A DNA stretch of 56,847 nucleotides, from NCBI RefSeq assembly GCF_002043095.1, contig NZ_MVOC01000082.1, positions 1 to 56,847 on the forward strand, written 5' to 3'. The stretch comes from Mycobacterium sp. AT1. Its GTDB lineage: Bacteria > Actinomycetota > Actinomycetes > Mycobacteriales > Mycobacteriaceae. The translations under genes were made by a program, and so were the position numbers. Under the pieces are notes generated by a model, which was not told the DNA's origin, ran no database searches, and was given only the letters and a program-made list of their open reading frames with translations. Below, piece by piece: positions 9,555 to 18,126 of the stretch (within the stretch, counting starts at the first letter, position 1; the number at the start of each line of letters is the position of its first letter).

Positions 9555-9798
9555 CGCGGTCCAGCGTCTAGGTGCCTACCGCTCAGCCGGGTCGACACCT
9601 GGCGTGACGCTGCCGCATCCCCCTGCAACTCACTTGAAAACCTTGGTCTTTCGCCGCTGCGTCGGATGACACCTGTTGTCGGAGTGGCCAATCGGCTCCC
9701 ACTGGCCCATCCGGACGAGGTCGGCCACAGCGCCGACGCAGCCGTCGCCGTGACCCCAAGGTCGTAACCGCCGACGCCCGCTGCGTACCTACGTTTCT

Positions 9799-9813
9799 AC
9801 TTGACTAGTCAAG
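9799..9813. promoter_or_regulatory. Putative GntR operator, copy 2
   Basis: ACTTGACTAGTCAAG contains the same 14-bp palindromic core (9800-9813) as the site at 8476-8491. It is about 66 bases before the SDR start and includes TTGACT with a weak TAGCGT 17 bases downstream, so it probably overlaps the promoter of the rightward operon. The surrounding 9555-9879 gap holds no other feature I can support. Confidence 0.75.
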
Positions 9814-9879
9814 GCGGGTTGATTAGCGTCGACCACCGGCGGGCTCGGACCCGTCGCCAACCCACAGTCAGGAGTTGCC

Positions 9880-10668
9880 TTGAACCTCGACCTCACCGGC
9901 CGCGTCGCTCTCGTCGCGGGCGGCAGCAAGGGCATTGGTCGTGCAATCGCCATCGAACTCGCCGAACTCGGTGCGTCGGTGGCCATCGGAGCACGCGGTC
10001 GCGAGGCCCTCGACGAGGCTGCAGCCGCGATCGCGGCCGTGGGGGAAGCGCCCTTCGTGTTTCAGGGCGACCTGTGCGACACCGCGACGATCGAGGGCAT
10101 GACCGCCGAGGTGGTCAAGCACTACGGGAAGCTTGACATCCTGGTCAACAACGTCGGGGATTCGATCATGGGCCACGACTGGCGCACCGGTGACGCCGAA
10201 TGGGCATCCATGCTGGAAACCTCGCTGATGAGCGCCGTACGGTGCTCGCGCGCGGCGATACCGCACTTGCTCGAGAGCGAGCACGGACGCATCATCAACA
10301 TCTCGTCGGTCAACGGCCACCAGCCACCGGCCGGCCGCGGCGACTACAACGCCTCGAAGGCAGCAGTCCTCGCCTTCTCCAAGACAATCGCCAACGAACT
10401 GGCCCCCAAGGTCACCGTCAACTGCGTCTGCCCGGCACGGATCGACACGCCCCTATGGCGTCGCATGGCGGAGTCGATGCTGGACGACACCAAGCAGACC
10501 ATCGACGAGGTGCTTGACAGCGTCGCCAAGCGCGACGTTCCCATGGCACGCTTCGGGCGACCCGAAGAGGTGGCCGCACTTACCGCGTTCCTGGCCTCCG
10601 ATCATGCCGCCTGGATCACCGGTGCCGCCTACAGAATCGACGGCGGCTACACCAAGTCCGCCACCTGA
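9880..10668 (+). CDS. SDR-family NAD(P)-dependent oxidoreductase
   Basis: A 262-residue classical short-chain dehydrogenase/reductase. Visible are the cofactor motif GGSKGIG near residues 13-19, NNVG near 89-92, the catalytic Ser in INISSVNG, the YNASK catalytic Tyr/Lys near 155-159, and a C-terminal GAAYRIDGGYT typical of the family. It starts with TTG preceded by AGGAG at good spacing. It is the first gene of the rightward arm behind the palindromic operator, and the aminotransferase follows 65 bases later. It would oxidise an alcohol or reduce a carbonyl in the organophosphorus pathway; the substrate is unknown. The usual TGxxxGIG is slightly altered (AGGSKGIG), which is tolerated in the family. 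Confidence 0.85.
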   Translation: MNLDLTGRVALVAGGSKGIGRAIAIELAELGASVAIGARGREALDEAAAAIAAVGEAPFVFQGDLCDTATIEGMTAEVVKHYGKLDILVNNVGDSIMGHDWRTGDAEWASMLETSLMSAVRCSRAAIPHLLESEHGRIINISSVNGHQPPAGRGDYNASKAAVLAFSKTIANELAPKVTVNCVCPARIDTPLWRRMAESMLDDTKQTIDEVLDSVAKRDVPMARFGRPEEVAALTAFLASDHAAWITGAAYRIDGGYTKSAT

Positions 10669-10733
10669 TACCTGCCCGGTCCACACGTCGACACACCCCT
10701 CGTTCGTATCCCCTTCGCAGAACGGAACTCACC

Positions 10734-11933
10734 ATGAGCAGCTCAGTTCACCATCCCCTCAAGTTCGCAGAGCGCATGTCCCACATCGGATCTGTCGGAT
10801 CGTTCGACTTCGCAGCCCGCGCCAGGGCCATCGAGGCCGCAGGACACGACGTCGTGCACTTCGAGATCGGCGAGCCCGATTTCCCCACTCCCCAGAACAT
10901 CGTCGACGTGGCGGTCAAATCCATGCGCGACGGCGCCACTTCGTACACCGCCTCTGCCGGTACCGCCGAAGCCCGCCGAGCAGCAGCCCAATACGTCAGT
11001 CCGCGAGCCGGATTCGACATCGAACCGGAGAGCGTCGTCTTCGTCCCCGGCAGCAAGAACGTCCTCTACTTCACCTTGCTGGCCCTCACCGAACCCGGCG
11101 ACGACGTCATCATCCCGGACCCGGGGTACCCCACCTACCGAGCCTTGGTCGAATTCCTCGGGTGCCGCGCCGTCCCCCTGGCGCTGCGGGCAGAAAACGA
11201 CTACCAACCCGATCCCGCCGAGCTGGCGTCCCTGATCACCGACAAGACCAGCTTGGTGGTGCTCAACGTGCCCGCCAACCCCACCGGGGGCGCGTTGCGG
11301 CGCGACACCGCAGAAGGACTCGCCGCCGTGCTCGCCGAACGACAGGTGCCGGTCTACACCGACGAGATCAACTGCAGGATCGTGTTCGACAGCCCCCACG
11401 TCTCCCTCCTGGAGATGCCAGGAATGCGCGACCTCACCATCGTGTCCGACGGCCTGAGCAAGGCCTGGTCGATGTGTGGATGGCGGCTCGGATTCGGTGT
11501 GATGCCGCCGCCGCTCGCAGAGCGCATCAGCAAGATCATGGTGCAGACCTCCGCGTGCACGGCGACATTCACCTTGGCCGCGGCCGTGGAGGCGTTCTGC
11601 TCCCCCGAGTCCGATCGTGCCGTGGAGTCGATGGTCAACGAATTCCGCCACCGGCGCGACATCATCGTGAAGCGCCTCAACGCAATCGAGGGCATCAGCT
11701 GCCACGCTCCCGCCGGCGCGTTCTACGTCTTCCCCGACATCACCGCCACGGGGTGGAGCGAAAAGGAACTGGCCAACGCGCTACTCGACGAGGCCCACGT
11801 GGCTGTCCTGCCCGGTACCGGCTTCGGCGAACAGGGCAAGGGCCACATCCGGCTGTCCTTCGCCACCTCCGAGGCCAAAATCGCCGAGGGAGTCCAACGG
11901 ATCGAGCGCTTCCTCGCCGACAACAAGCGCTGA
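10734..11933 (+). CDS. PLP-dependent class I/II aminotransferase
   Basis: A 399-residue fold-type-I aminotransferase of the aspartate-aminotransferase superfamily. Visible are EIGEPDFPTP near residue 45, the PANPTGG motif near 182, the YTDEINCRIVF segment with the PLP-contacting Asp near 207, the Schiff-base lysine in SDGLSKAWSMCGWRLGF near 243, and the substrate-carboxylate arginine region HIRLSF near the end. It transaminates an amino acid or aminophosphonate; specificity cannot be read. It lies between the SDR and the PhnM homologue on the same strand with short gaps. PdxS, a PLP-synthesis subunit, is encoded downstream in the same arm and may secure its cofactor (inference). Confidence 0.88.
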   Translation: MSSSVHHPLKFAERMSHIGSVGSFDFAARARAIEAAGHDVVHFEIGEPDFPTPQNIVDVAVKSMRDGATSYTASAGTAEARRAAAQYVSPRAGFDIEPESVVFVPGSKNVLYFTLLALTEPGDDVIIPDPGYPTYRALVEFLGCRAVPLALRAENDYQPDPAELASLITDKTSLVVLNVPANPTGGALRRDTAEGLAAVLAERQVPVYTDEINCRIVFDSPHVSLLEMPGMRDLTIVSDGLSKAWSMCGWRLGFGVMPPPLAERISKIMVQTSACTATFTLAAAVEAFCSPESDRAVESMVNEFRHRRDIIVKRLNAIEGISCHAPAGAFYVFPDITATGWSEKELANALLDEAHVAVLPGTGFGEQGKGHIRLSFATSEAKIAEGVQRIERFLADNKR

Positions 11934-11956
11934 ACCGCCGATCACCAACGCCAGGT

Positions 11957-13192
11957 ATGACTGAGCCCGTCGATCCCGCGTCGCCGATCAGCGACTCGGG
12001 GTTGCGCGCCACCGTGGGTCGTGACGGCGCATACTCGACGGCAATGCACCAGCCGGTCGTGACCCTCAACGCCCGCCGCGTACTGGTTGCCGGGCGCGAA
12101 AGGTCCGACTGCTACGTCACCATCCGCAACGGTGTCGTCGACGCAGTCACCCGTCACCGGCCGCAGGGCAGCCATGTGGTGGAACTCGGATCGCTGGATC
12201 TCATACCTGGCGTGATCGACCTGCACTGCGACAGCCTGAACCGGCGGGTGCAGCCCCGGCCCGGGACCCGGTTCCCCCTGGGCCCCACCCTGCTCCAAGC
12301 CGACACGGAGGGGGTATCCAACGGAGTGACCACACAGTGCCTGTGCGTCACGGTCGACGAAGACCTCGTCGAATGGGGGGACATCGACGATCCTTTGGAG
12401 TGGTTGCACGTCCTGCAGGCTTACCGCCCTGGCCTTCGGACCGACACCTATCTGCACGTTCGGTTCGAACTCAGCACGCCCGTCGCGGCGCCCCCTGGCG
12501 AGCTGCTCGACAGCGACTACACCCGCCTCGTGTCCTACATGGTGCACGCCCCCGGCGTAGGTCAGTACACCCACGACCGGGCGGCATGGCACAAGCTGTA
12601 CCTGCGCTCTCACCCAGGCTCCAGCGACGTCAAGGAACGTCTGGCCTCCGAGCGGCTGGCCCGCGCCAACGACATCACCGACGCCCGACGGCGCGTGGCC
12701 ACCGCCGCGCGAACAGCTGGGATGGCGCTGGCATCCCACGACGACATCACCCCTGATGACGTCCTCGCAGCGGCGCAAGTGGGAGCGTCCATAGTCGAGT
12801 TCCCCCTGACCATGGAGGCCGCCGAACAAGCCCGCAGCTCAGGCATGGGAGTCATCGTCGGCGCTCCGAACGCCTGGCAAGGACGATCGCACCTTGCCTG
12901 GCTCTCCGCACGCACAGCCGTGCGCGCAGGAGTCGTAGACGCCTTGGTCTCGGACTATCACCCCGCCTCGATGCTGGAAGCCGCATACGGTTTGGCGCGC
13001 GACAAATGCGCCTCCTGGGCAGACGCCCTCAACCTCGTCACCCAAGGCCCAGCACGTCTTGCCGGGTTCACCGACCGCGGCCAAGTAACCGAAGGACTCA
13101 GCGCCGACCTCGCCGCCGTCGACATGGCAACTGGCACACCGATTGTGCGCCAGACATGGCGACACGGCACCCCCCGCCTGGGCCTTCCGTGA
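11957..13192 (+). CDS. phnM: PhnM-like amidohydrolase
   Basis: A 411-residue metal-dependent amidohydrolase closely resembling PhnM, the alpha-D-ribose 1-methylphosphonate 5-triphosphate diphosphatase of the C-P lyase pathway. Matching features are the metal motif GVIDLHCDSLNRR, PRPGTRFPLGPT, ALASHDD, VEFPLTMEAAEQAR, GAPNAWQGRSH, and SDYHPASMLEAAYGLARD with the family's SDYxPASxL signature. ATG 11957 is 24 bases after the aminotransferase stop; ATG 12044 is an alternative start. No phnGHIJKL genes occur anywhere in the window, so either it completes a C-P lyase encoded elsewhere or it has been recruited for another phosphoester, pyrophosphate or amide substrate. The neighbouring PhnZ-type oxygenase and ATP-grasp ligase favour the second reading, but this is inference. 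Confidence 0.82.
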   Translation: MTEPVDPASPISDSGLRATVGRDGAYSTAMHQPVVTLNARRVLVAGRERSDCYVTIRNGVVDAVTRHRPQGSHVVELGSLDLIPGVIDLHCDSLNRRVQPRPGTRFPLGPTLLQADTEGVSNGVTTQCLCVTVDEDLVEWGDIDDPLEWLHVLQAYRPGLRTDTYLHVRFELSTPVAAPPGELLDSDYTRLVSYMVHAPGVGQYTHDRAAWHKLYLRSHPGSSDVKERLASERLARANDITDARRRVATAARTAGMALASHDDITPDDVLAAAQVGASIVEFPLTMEAAEQARSSGMGVIVGAPNAWQGRSHLAWLSARTAVRAGVVDALVSDYHPASMLEAAYGLARDKCASWADALNLVTQGPARLAGFTDRGQVTEGLSADLAAVDMATGTPIVRQTWRHGTPRLGLP

Positions 13193-13301
13193 GCAGCACC
13201 CAGTCGTCAACGTGGCCGCCTGCCGTCAACCTCCGGCCCGTGCGCTCTGCGGAAGCGCGACGAGCGCTACTGAGTAGGGAAAGGACAATGGTCGTTCACC
13301 G

Positions 13302-14303
13302 ATGCAGATCGTAATCTTTGCCGGCGGCACCGGGGCAGAGCGTGACGTTTCCCTGGCCTCGGGTAGCGTCGTCGGGACCGCGCTGCGCGAGGCAGGGCAC
13401 GCCGTCACCGTGTGCGACCCAGGCTCACCCGAACTCGTCGTCGACCTCGACAGCCTTTCCGACGGCGTGCCAGTCGACTTCCCTTCACGCGAACAGTTGC
13501 AGGACGCCCACCGCGCGTTCCGGGAGCGGTTCTTCTCCTCGGCAACCACAGAATTGCTGCGTGGCACCGATATCGTCTTCAACTGTCTGCACGGAGGCTA
13601 CGGCGAAGACGGGCGGCTGCACGGATATCTGGAGATGCTGGGCGTGCGCCATACGGGGGCACCATCGCGCACCTGCGCCACGGCGTGGGACAAGGAACTG
13701 TCCAAGAGGCTCGTGTCCAGCGCCGGGGTTCCTGTCGCAACGAGTTGGCTGGTCAAACCCGGCGACAATCCATCCGAGCACCCAAGCCTCGCAACGCGTC
13801 TAGAACCTGTTGTGGTCAAGCCCATTCACGGCGGCTCGACGCACGGTGTGATGCTGCTCGACCGAGGTCGCGACGTCTTCGAGCTGGGCGACCGCAGCGA
13901 AGTCCTCATCGTGGAGGAATTCCTCCCCGGCCGTGAAATGACGGTAAGCGTCGTGCAGAACCAGCCGCTGCCCATCATCGAAATCATCTCTCCGCGAGCC
14001 ATTTTCGATTATGAAGCAAAATACCAACAGGGCGGTGCCGTCGAAGTATGTCCTGCGGACGTCACCACTGCGTATGAGACCCTCGTCCACGACAGCGCCG
14101 TTGCAGCCGCCGCAGCCATCGGGTTCGACGACACCGCATATTGCCGAATGGACTTCCGTGAGAACGGCGACGGCACCCCGACCTTCATCGAGGCCAACTC
14201 GCTGCCAGGCTTGACGCGAACCAGCCTCCTGCCTCGCGCCGCCGCCGCCGCGGGTCTCCCGTTCCCCGAACTATGTCAACGGCTCATCGACATCGCACCG
14301 TGA
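13302..14303 (+). CDS. D-alanine-D-alanine-ligase-like ATP-grasp enzyme
   Basis: A 333-residue ATP-grasp protein of the D-Ala-D-Ala ligase superfamily. It starts MQIVIFAGGTGAERDVSLASG, the Ddl N-terminal pattern (GGxxxERxVSLxSG). NCLHGGYGEDGRLHGYLEMLGVRHTGA follows, matching the Ddl HGxxGEDGxxQG-type motif. The ATP-grasp lysines lie in WDKELSK and VVVKPIHGGSTHG, and the Mg-binding segment is YCRMDFRENGDGTPTFIEANSLPG. It ligates a carboxylate to an amine at the cost of ATP. It sits inside a catabolic cluster away from cell-wall genes, so a specialised ligase is more likely than a second housekeeping Ddl (inference). It is 109 bases after phnM and 81 bases before pdxS. Confidence 0.8.
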   Translation: MQIVIFAGGTGAERDVSLASGSVVGTALREAGHAVTVCDPGSPELVVDLDSLSDGVPVDFPSREQLQDAHRAFRERFFSSATTELLRGTDIVFNCLHGGYGEDGRLHGYLEMLGVRHTGAPSRTCATAWDKELSKRLVSSAGVPVATSWLVKPGDNPSEHPSLATRLEPVVVKPIHGGSTHGVMLLDRGRDVFELGDRSEVLIVEEFLPGREMTVSVVQNQPLPIIEIISPRAIFDYEAKYQQGGAVEVCPADVTTAYETLVHDSAVAAAAAIGFDDTAYCRMDFRENGDGTPTFIEANSLPGLTRTSLLPRAAAAAGLPFPELCQRLIDIAP

Positions 14304-14384
14304 GAGCCGGCACCGTCCCTGCGACCACCCTCTGATTCACCCACCAGCAGCAGATCCCATCACGTACACAAGGCGGCACTACCC

Positions 14385-15362
14385 ATGAACAAGACCACCG
14401 CAAGCCCGCGTGAATCTCAGCCCACGGATGGCCCCGCATCCACGGCGCCACCCGCGCCGCCACGCACCGTGCAGCCTCCCGCAGCCACGGGTACGGCGCG
14501 GGTGAAGCGCGGCATGGCGGAGATGCTCAAGGGTGGCGTGATCATGGACGTGGTGACGCCGGAGCAGGCGCGCATCGCCGAGGGTGCCGGTGCCGTCGCG
14601 GTGATGGCGCTCGAGCGCGTCCCGGCCGATATCCGGGCCCAGGGCGGGGTGTCGCGGATGAGCGATCCCGACATGATCGAGCGCATCATCTCCGCGGTCA
14701 CCATCCCGGTGATGGCCAAGGCGCGTATCGGCCACTTCGTCGAGGCGCAGATCCTGCAGAGCCTCGGCGTGGACTACGTCGACGAGTCCGAGGTGCTGAC
14801 CCCGGCCGACTACGCCAACCACATCGACAAGTGGCGCTTCACCGTGCCGTTCGTGTGCGGCGCCACCAACCTCGGCGAGGCGCTGCGCCGCATCACCGAA
14901 GGTGCGGCGATGATCCGGTCCAAGGGTGAGGCCGGCACCGGCGACGTGTCCAACGCCACCACCCACATGCGCAAGATCGGCGGCGAGATCCGCCGCCTGA
15001 CATCGCTATCGGAAGACGAATTGTACGTCGCGGCAAAGGAATTGCAGGCGCCCTACGAACTCGTGGCAGAGGTGGCCCGGGCCGGCAAGCTGCCCGTGAC
15101 GCTGTTCACCGCCGGCGGCATCGCCACCCCGGCCGACGCCGCGATGATGATGCAGCTCGGCGCCGAGGGCGTCTTCGTCGGGTCGGGCATCTTCAAGTCG
15201 GGCAACCCCGAGGAGCGCGGTGCGGCGATCGTCAAGGCGACTACCTTCTTCGACGACCCGGATGTGTTGGCCAAGGTGTCGCGCGGATTGGGTGAGGCGA
15301 TGGTCGGCATCAACGTCGAGGACATCGCGCAGCCACACCGGCTCGCCGAACGCGGCTGGTAG
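14385..15362 (+). CDS. pdxS: Pyridoxal 5'-phosphate synthase, lyase subunit PdxS
   Basis: PdxS forms PLP from ribose 5-phosphate, glyceraldehyde 3-phosphate and ammonia delivered by the glutaminase PdxT. The 325-residue protein has the complete family core: GGVIMDVVTPEQARIAE with the catalytic Asp, PVMAKARIGHFVEAQ with the first Schiff-base lysine, MIRSKGEAGTGDVSNA with the second lysine, and FTAGGIATPADAAMMMQLGAEGVFVGSGIFKSG. About 35 extra N-terminal residues are Pro/Ala/Thr-rich and probably disordered. An AAGGCGG ribosome-binding site is about 8 bases before the ATG. No pdxT follows, unlike the usual pdxS-pdxT order, so this is likely a second, cluster-borne copy that shares PdxT from elsewhere. 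It is the last gene of the rightward arm. Confidence 0.92.
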   Translation: MNKTTASPRESQPTDGPASTAPPAPPRTVQPPAATGTARVKRGMAEMLKGGVIMDVVTPEQARIAEGAGAVAVMALERVPADIRAQGGVSRMSDPDMIERIISAVTIPVMAKARIGHFVEAQILQSLGVDYVDESEVLTPADYANHIDKWRFTVPFVCGATNLGEALRRITEGAAMIRSKGEAGTGDVSNATTHMRKIGGEIRRLTSLSEDELYVAAKELQAPYELVAEVARAGKLPVTLFTAGGIATPADAAMMMQLGAEGVFVGSGIFKSGNPEERGAAIVKATTFFDDPDVLAKVSRGLGEAMVGINVEDIAQPHRLAERGW

Positions 15363-15573
15363 GGGTGCGCCGTCAGCCCCGACAGCCGGGCTTTCGCACG
15401 GCGAAGTCTGACCGCTCGACGGGCCACCGCCGAGCCTGGTGCCGCAGCCACCCGCGCCCGCACGGCCGACCGCCCGGTGGCGCAGCGGCCCGGTGAGGCA
15501 CGAGCATGCGTTCTTGCAGGCTAGTGGCTCCGCTGAGCGCATGCTGGCGCCGCTTTAGTCAGCCGGTAGCCCG

Positions 15574-15950
15574 CTAGTCGGCGGCCAGGTCGGAGACAGT
15601 GTCGCGAGGCCCTTCGGATAATTGCGCGACCACTTCGGGTCCGGCTGCGGCCCGATGGACTGCGCCTCGAAGAGAGGCACCGCCGCCTCGGTCATGCGCA
15701 GAGCGTTTCCGGAACGCGTCGAGCGTGACCGCCAACAGGTCCGAGTCGTCTAGCTTGTGATTGTCAAACACATACCCCGCCAGGCACTTAAAGCCGTGCA
15801 CGAATCCCGAGCCGAGCGAATAGAAGGCCTTGGCGTGACGTTTAACCTCATGAGCGCGGCGCTTCTCAAACTCGGCCAGGTCAGCCTCGGCGATCGGATC
15901 GCGGCGCGCCTCCAGATGAAACAGGGCCGGCCCTCCGTGATGTGCTCTCA
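15574..15950 (-). pseudogene. Possible gene remnant
   Basis: The middle of a 164-codon frame (stop at 15574) reads like real protein: FEKRRAHEVKRHAKAFYSLGSGFVHGFKCLAGYVFDNHKLDDSDLLAVTLDAF. The flanking parts are Arg-rich and appear out of frame. It resembles the C-terminal helical part of an actinobacterial protein of unknown function, but I cannot name it. The rest of 15363-16262 has no recognisable gene. It marks the junction between the phosphonate-type cluster and the defence island. Confidence 0.3.
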
Positions 15951-16080
15951 CCCCATGCACGGTCACCGGCACAAGATTTCGTCGTCGACCCACACTGAGC
16001 GACGACCACCGGCCCGTCGGCCGCGAAGTCCTAGCGCGCCGCGGAACGTCGGGCCGTACGTGCTGCAAAATCTCACTTTC

Positions 16081-16199
16081 ATGTCCAATTGGACATCAGG
16101 TGGACATCTCACTTGAGAATTGGACATCAAACTTGAGAAGCCACATGTGTCGAGATGCAGCGAAGATTGACAAGACACGCCTGGCTACATTGACAAGAC
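16081..16199. repeat. Cluster of short palindromes and direct repeats at the island edge
   Basis: ATGTCCAATTGGACAT at 16081-16096 is a perfect 16-bp palindrome. GGACATC then recurs at 16102-16108 and 16122-16128, ACTTGAGAA occurs at 16111-16119 and 16131-16139, and ATTGACAAGAC occurs at 16166-16176 and 16189-16199. The cluster lies between degenerate sequence and the first defence gene. It may be the end of a lost mobile element or a regulatory array. Confidence 0.5.
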
Positions 16200-16262
16200 T
16201 CGGGCGTGTCGCGGGAGCTCGTTAATCTTCGTTGCAAAAGACCAGTTCAGACGGCACAAGCC

Positions 16263-18080
16263 CTAGGTGAATCGCCTGTATCCCTTGAGCACTTCACGAT
16301 AGCTCGACAGCTCAATTTCCAACTCTCGCCCAGCGAGCAGCTCGGCCCACGGCTCGGCTCCAAAGCGGGCCACTTGCTCGCGGAAGCGCTTCTCGGATTC
16401 TGGGGCTTCGTCGTCCCAGCTCTTCCCGACCGGCTTCCATCGATAGTCATGTACGAAGTTGCCTGCGGCCGGGTTGTGACGATAGCGGCCTTCGTAGCTA
16501 GGTAGCAGGTACTGCACGAAACCCGTTCTAAATTCCACATCTTCGCAGTACTCGCTGTATCGCGCATGGTCGGTGTCATTCTCGACTGCAACACCGGTAA
16601 GCAGATCCGCCAGGAAATGGCTATTCGGGTACACCCATCCGCCGCCTCCCCAGCGGGGTAGGCGGTTTATCACTTGATCGTCGAGAACGTTCACCAAGTG
16701 CAAGACGTCGGCGGCCACGACCGACCGTCCGGGGTGAAATGGGTCGTCCCAGTGGGGTCGCGTCAGGAGCGCAATCAGAACCTCGTCTTTGCCGTCCGCG
16801 ACCGCTTCGATGCTCGCGACGCGCAGAGCAAGCAACGCCGGCATATTCCGAAAAGCGTCCGACGTCTGAACCATCTGGGGCTTCTGCCTGGTCGGCTTGT
16901 CGAGGAGCAGTTGGACGGCCTGTACCCATAGAGTCGTATGCGTGCCGTCGTCGTAACGTACGCCCTGCATAAGGAGCGTCAACAAGGGACGGGCGGCCTC
17001 CAACAAGCTGTCCAAGTGCTCATCGATCGACTTAAGATCGTTACTAGCAAGGGGTCTGGCCGCTACGCGTTCATTCACCGAACGGGCGTTGTCCAATATC
17101 AGATCGCGCAACTCGATTCTGCGAAGCGGGTCGGGTAGGGCGCGCTTCAATCGCGCGATTGACATCGCCGTGGTCAGCGGAGGCTCTGCGAGGCGGGTGA
17201 GAGCTTCGACGCTGGAGGCCAGCGACGTGAACAGGTCGTCAGCATGCGCTGCCGTGACGACGTGACCGCCGTGTAGTCGGAGTACGTTCTTAGCGGTGTC
17301 GCTCTTTGATGACCTACTGTCCCAGTAGAGCGGATAGCGACGGGGTGTCGCCTCTAGTGCGTCCACCAATGCCTTGTCCCATTCCGCCGACCATCCGCTG
17401 ATCAACAGCCCGTATTCGTTGAAGACCTTGGTCAGCAGATCGATCCATTCGTCTGGGTACTGTTCTAGCTCATCGACGGTGTTGCGGAACTCTAGGTCGG
17501 CCCAGTCGCCATGCAGTTTGATCACCGTGGTAGCCGCGTGGGCTAGCGGAGTTGCCGCGGCGGTGGCAGTGGCGCGCGAAATTACCTGATAGGCAACACC
17601 TTCAGCCTCTAGGGCTTGCTCCATTAATCGGTCGAAGTTGGTTGTCACGATGACTCGCACCCACCCGCCTCTCGCCAACTCGGCAATAGCGTTATGAGCT
17701 GCCGTCGGGAGCTTCCGCCCTGCATCTCGATCTTCTTCGGTCGGTATGAAGTATTCCGCCATTAGACCTTGGCGGGCGGCTGACGATGGAGCGATAGCTG
17801 CTAGGAGGGACGAGTAGCCGAGCGGTTCGCCGTCACCATGCTCAGCCCACCATGCCTCGGGGTCATTAGTGGCCCACGCGAGCGAGTCCGGGTCGTCGGG
17901 GGCCGCCGCGGCCGCTGTCTTCTGCACGAGGTGCTGGACGATCTCCCATCCCGTGCTTATGCCCGCACTTCTCGAGGCGCCCGAGCCAAGCAACAGGGCG
18001 TAGACGCCAGGTTGCGCATGAATTCCGGTCGCGAGCATGATCTTTGGCGACAAAGCGTTACTGGGTGTTAGCGAAGACAA
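16263..18080 (-). CDS. SIR2-like domain protein, putative NADase effector
   Basis: A 605-residue protein with an N-terminal SIR2-like Rossmann domain and a long unassigned C-terminal region. Motifs are LLGSGASRSAG (residues about 30-40), VTTNFDRLMEQAL (145-157), VIKLHGDWADLEF (187-199) and LLISGWSAEWDKAL (225-238); the GSG, TNFD and KLHGD elements match SIR2-type NAD-binding proteins used in anti-phage defence. Such domains usually deplete NAD+ on infection. It is the third gene of a leftward operon after a Pycsar-type cyclase and a PycTM-like gene, starting 46 bases past the latter. The start is TTG 18080 or ATG 18038 (MLATGIHAQPGVY). Whether it answers to a cyclic nucleotide is unknown; no cyclic-nucleotide-binding domain is obvious. 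It could instead be an independent defence gene. Confidence 0.8.
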   Translation of the reverse strand: MSSLTPSNALSPKIMLATGIHAQPGVYALLLGSGASRSAGISTGWEIVQHLVQKTAAAAAPDDPDSLAWATNDPEAWWAEHGDGEPLGYSSLLAAIAPSSAARQGLMAEYFIPTEEDRDAGRKLPTAAHNAIAELARGGWVRVIVTTNFDRLMEQALEAEGVAYQVISRATATAAATPLAHAATTVIKLHGDWADLEFRNTVDELEQYPDEWIDLLTKVFNEYGLLISGWSAEWDKALVDALEATPRRYPLYWDSRSSKSDTAKNVLRLHGGHVVTAAHADDLFTSLASSVEALTRLAEPPLTTAMSIARLKRALPDPLRRIELRDLILDNARSVNERVAARPLASNDLKSIDEHLDSLLEAARPLLTLLMQGVRYDDGTHTTLWVQAVQLLLDKPTRQKPQMVQTSDAFRNMPALLALRVASIEAVADGKDEVLIALLTRPHWDDPFHPGRSVVAADVLHLVNVLDDQVINRLPRWGGGGWVYPNSHFLADLLTGVAVENDTDHARYSEYCEDVEFRTGFVQYLLPSYEGRYRHNPAAGNFVHDYRWKPVGKSWDDEAPESEKRFREQVARFGAEPWAELLAGRELEIELSSYREVLKGYRRFT

Positions 18081-18126
18081 GTGAGAGCCCCTAAGTTTGG
18101 TCTGTCTTGCAACTCTGCGATTGCGG

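Noticed and set aside
10514..11950. Very long open frame leading into the PhnM-like gene
   Set aside because: The first 480 codons are Arg/Pro/His-rich shadow of the SDR and aminotransferase genes; sensible protein begins at ATG 11957.
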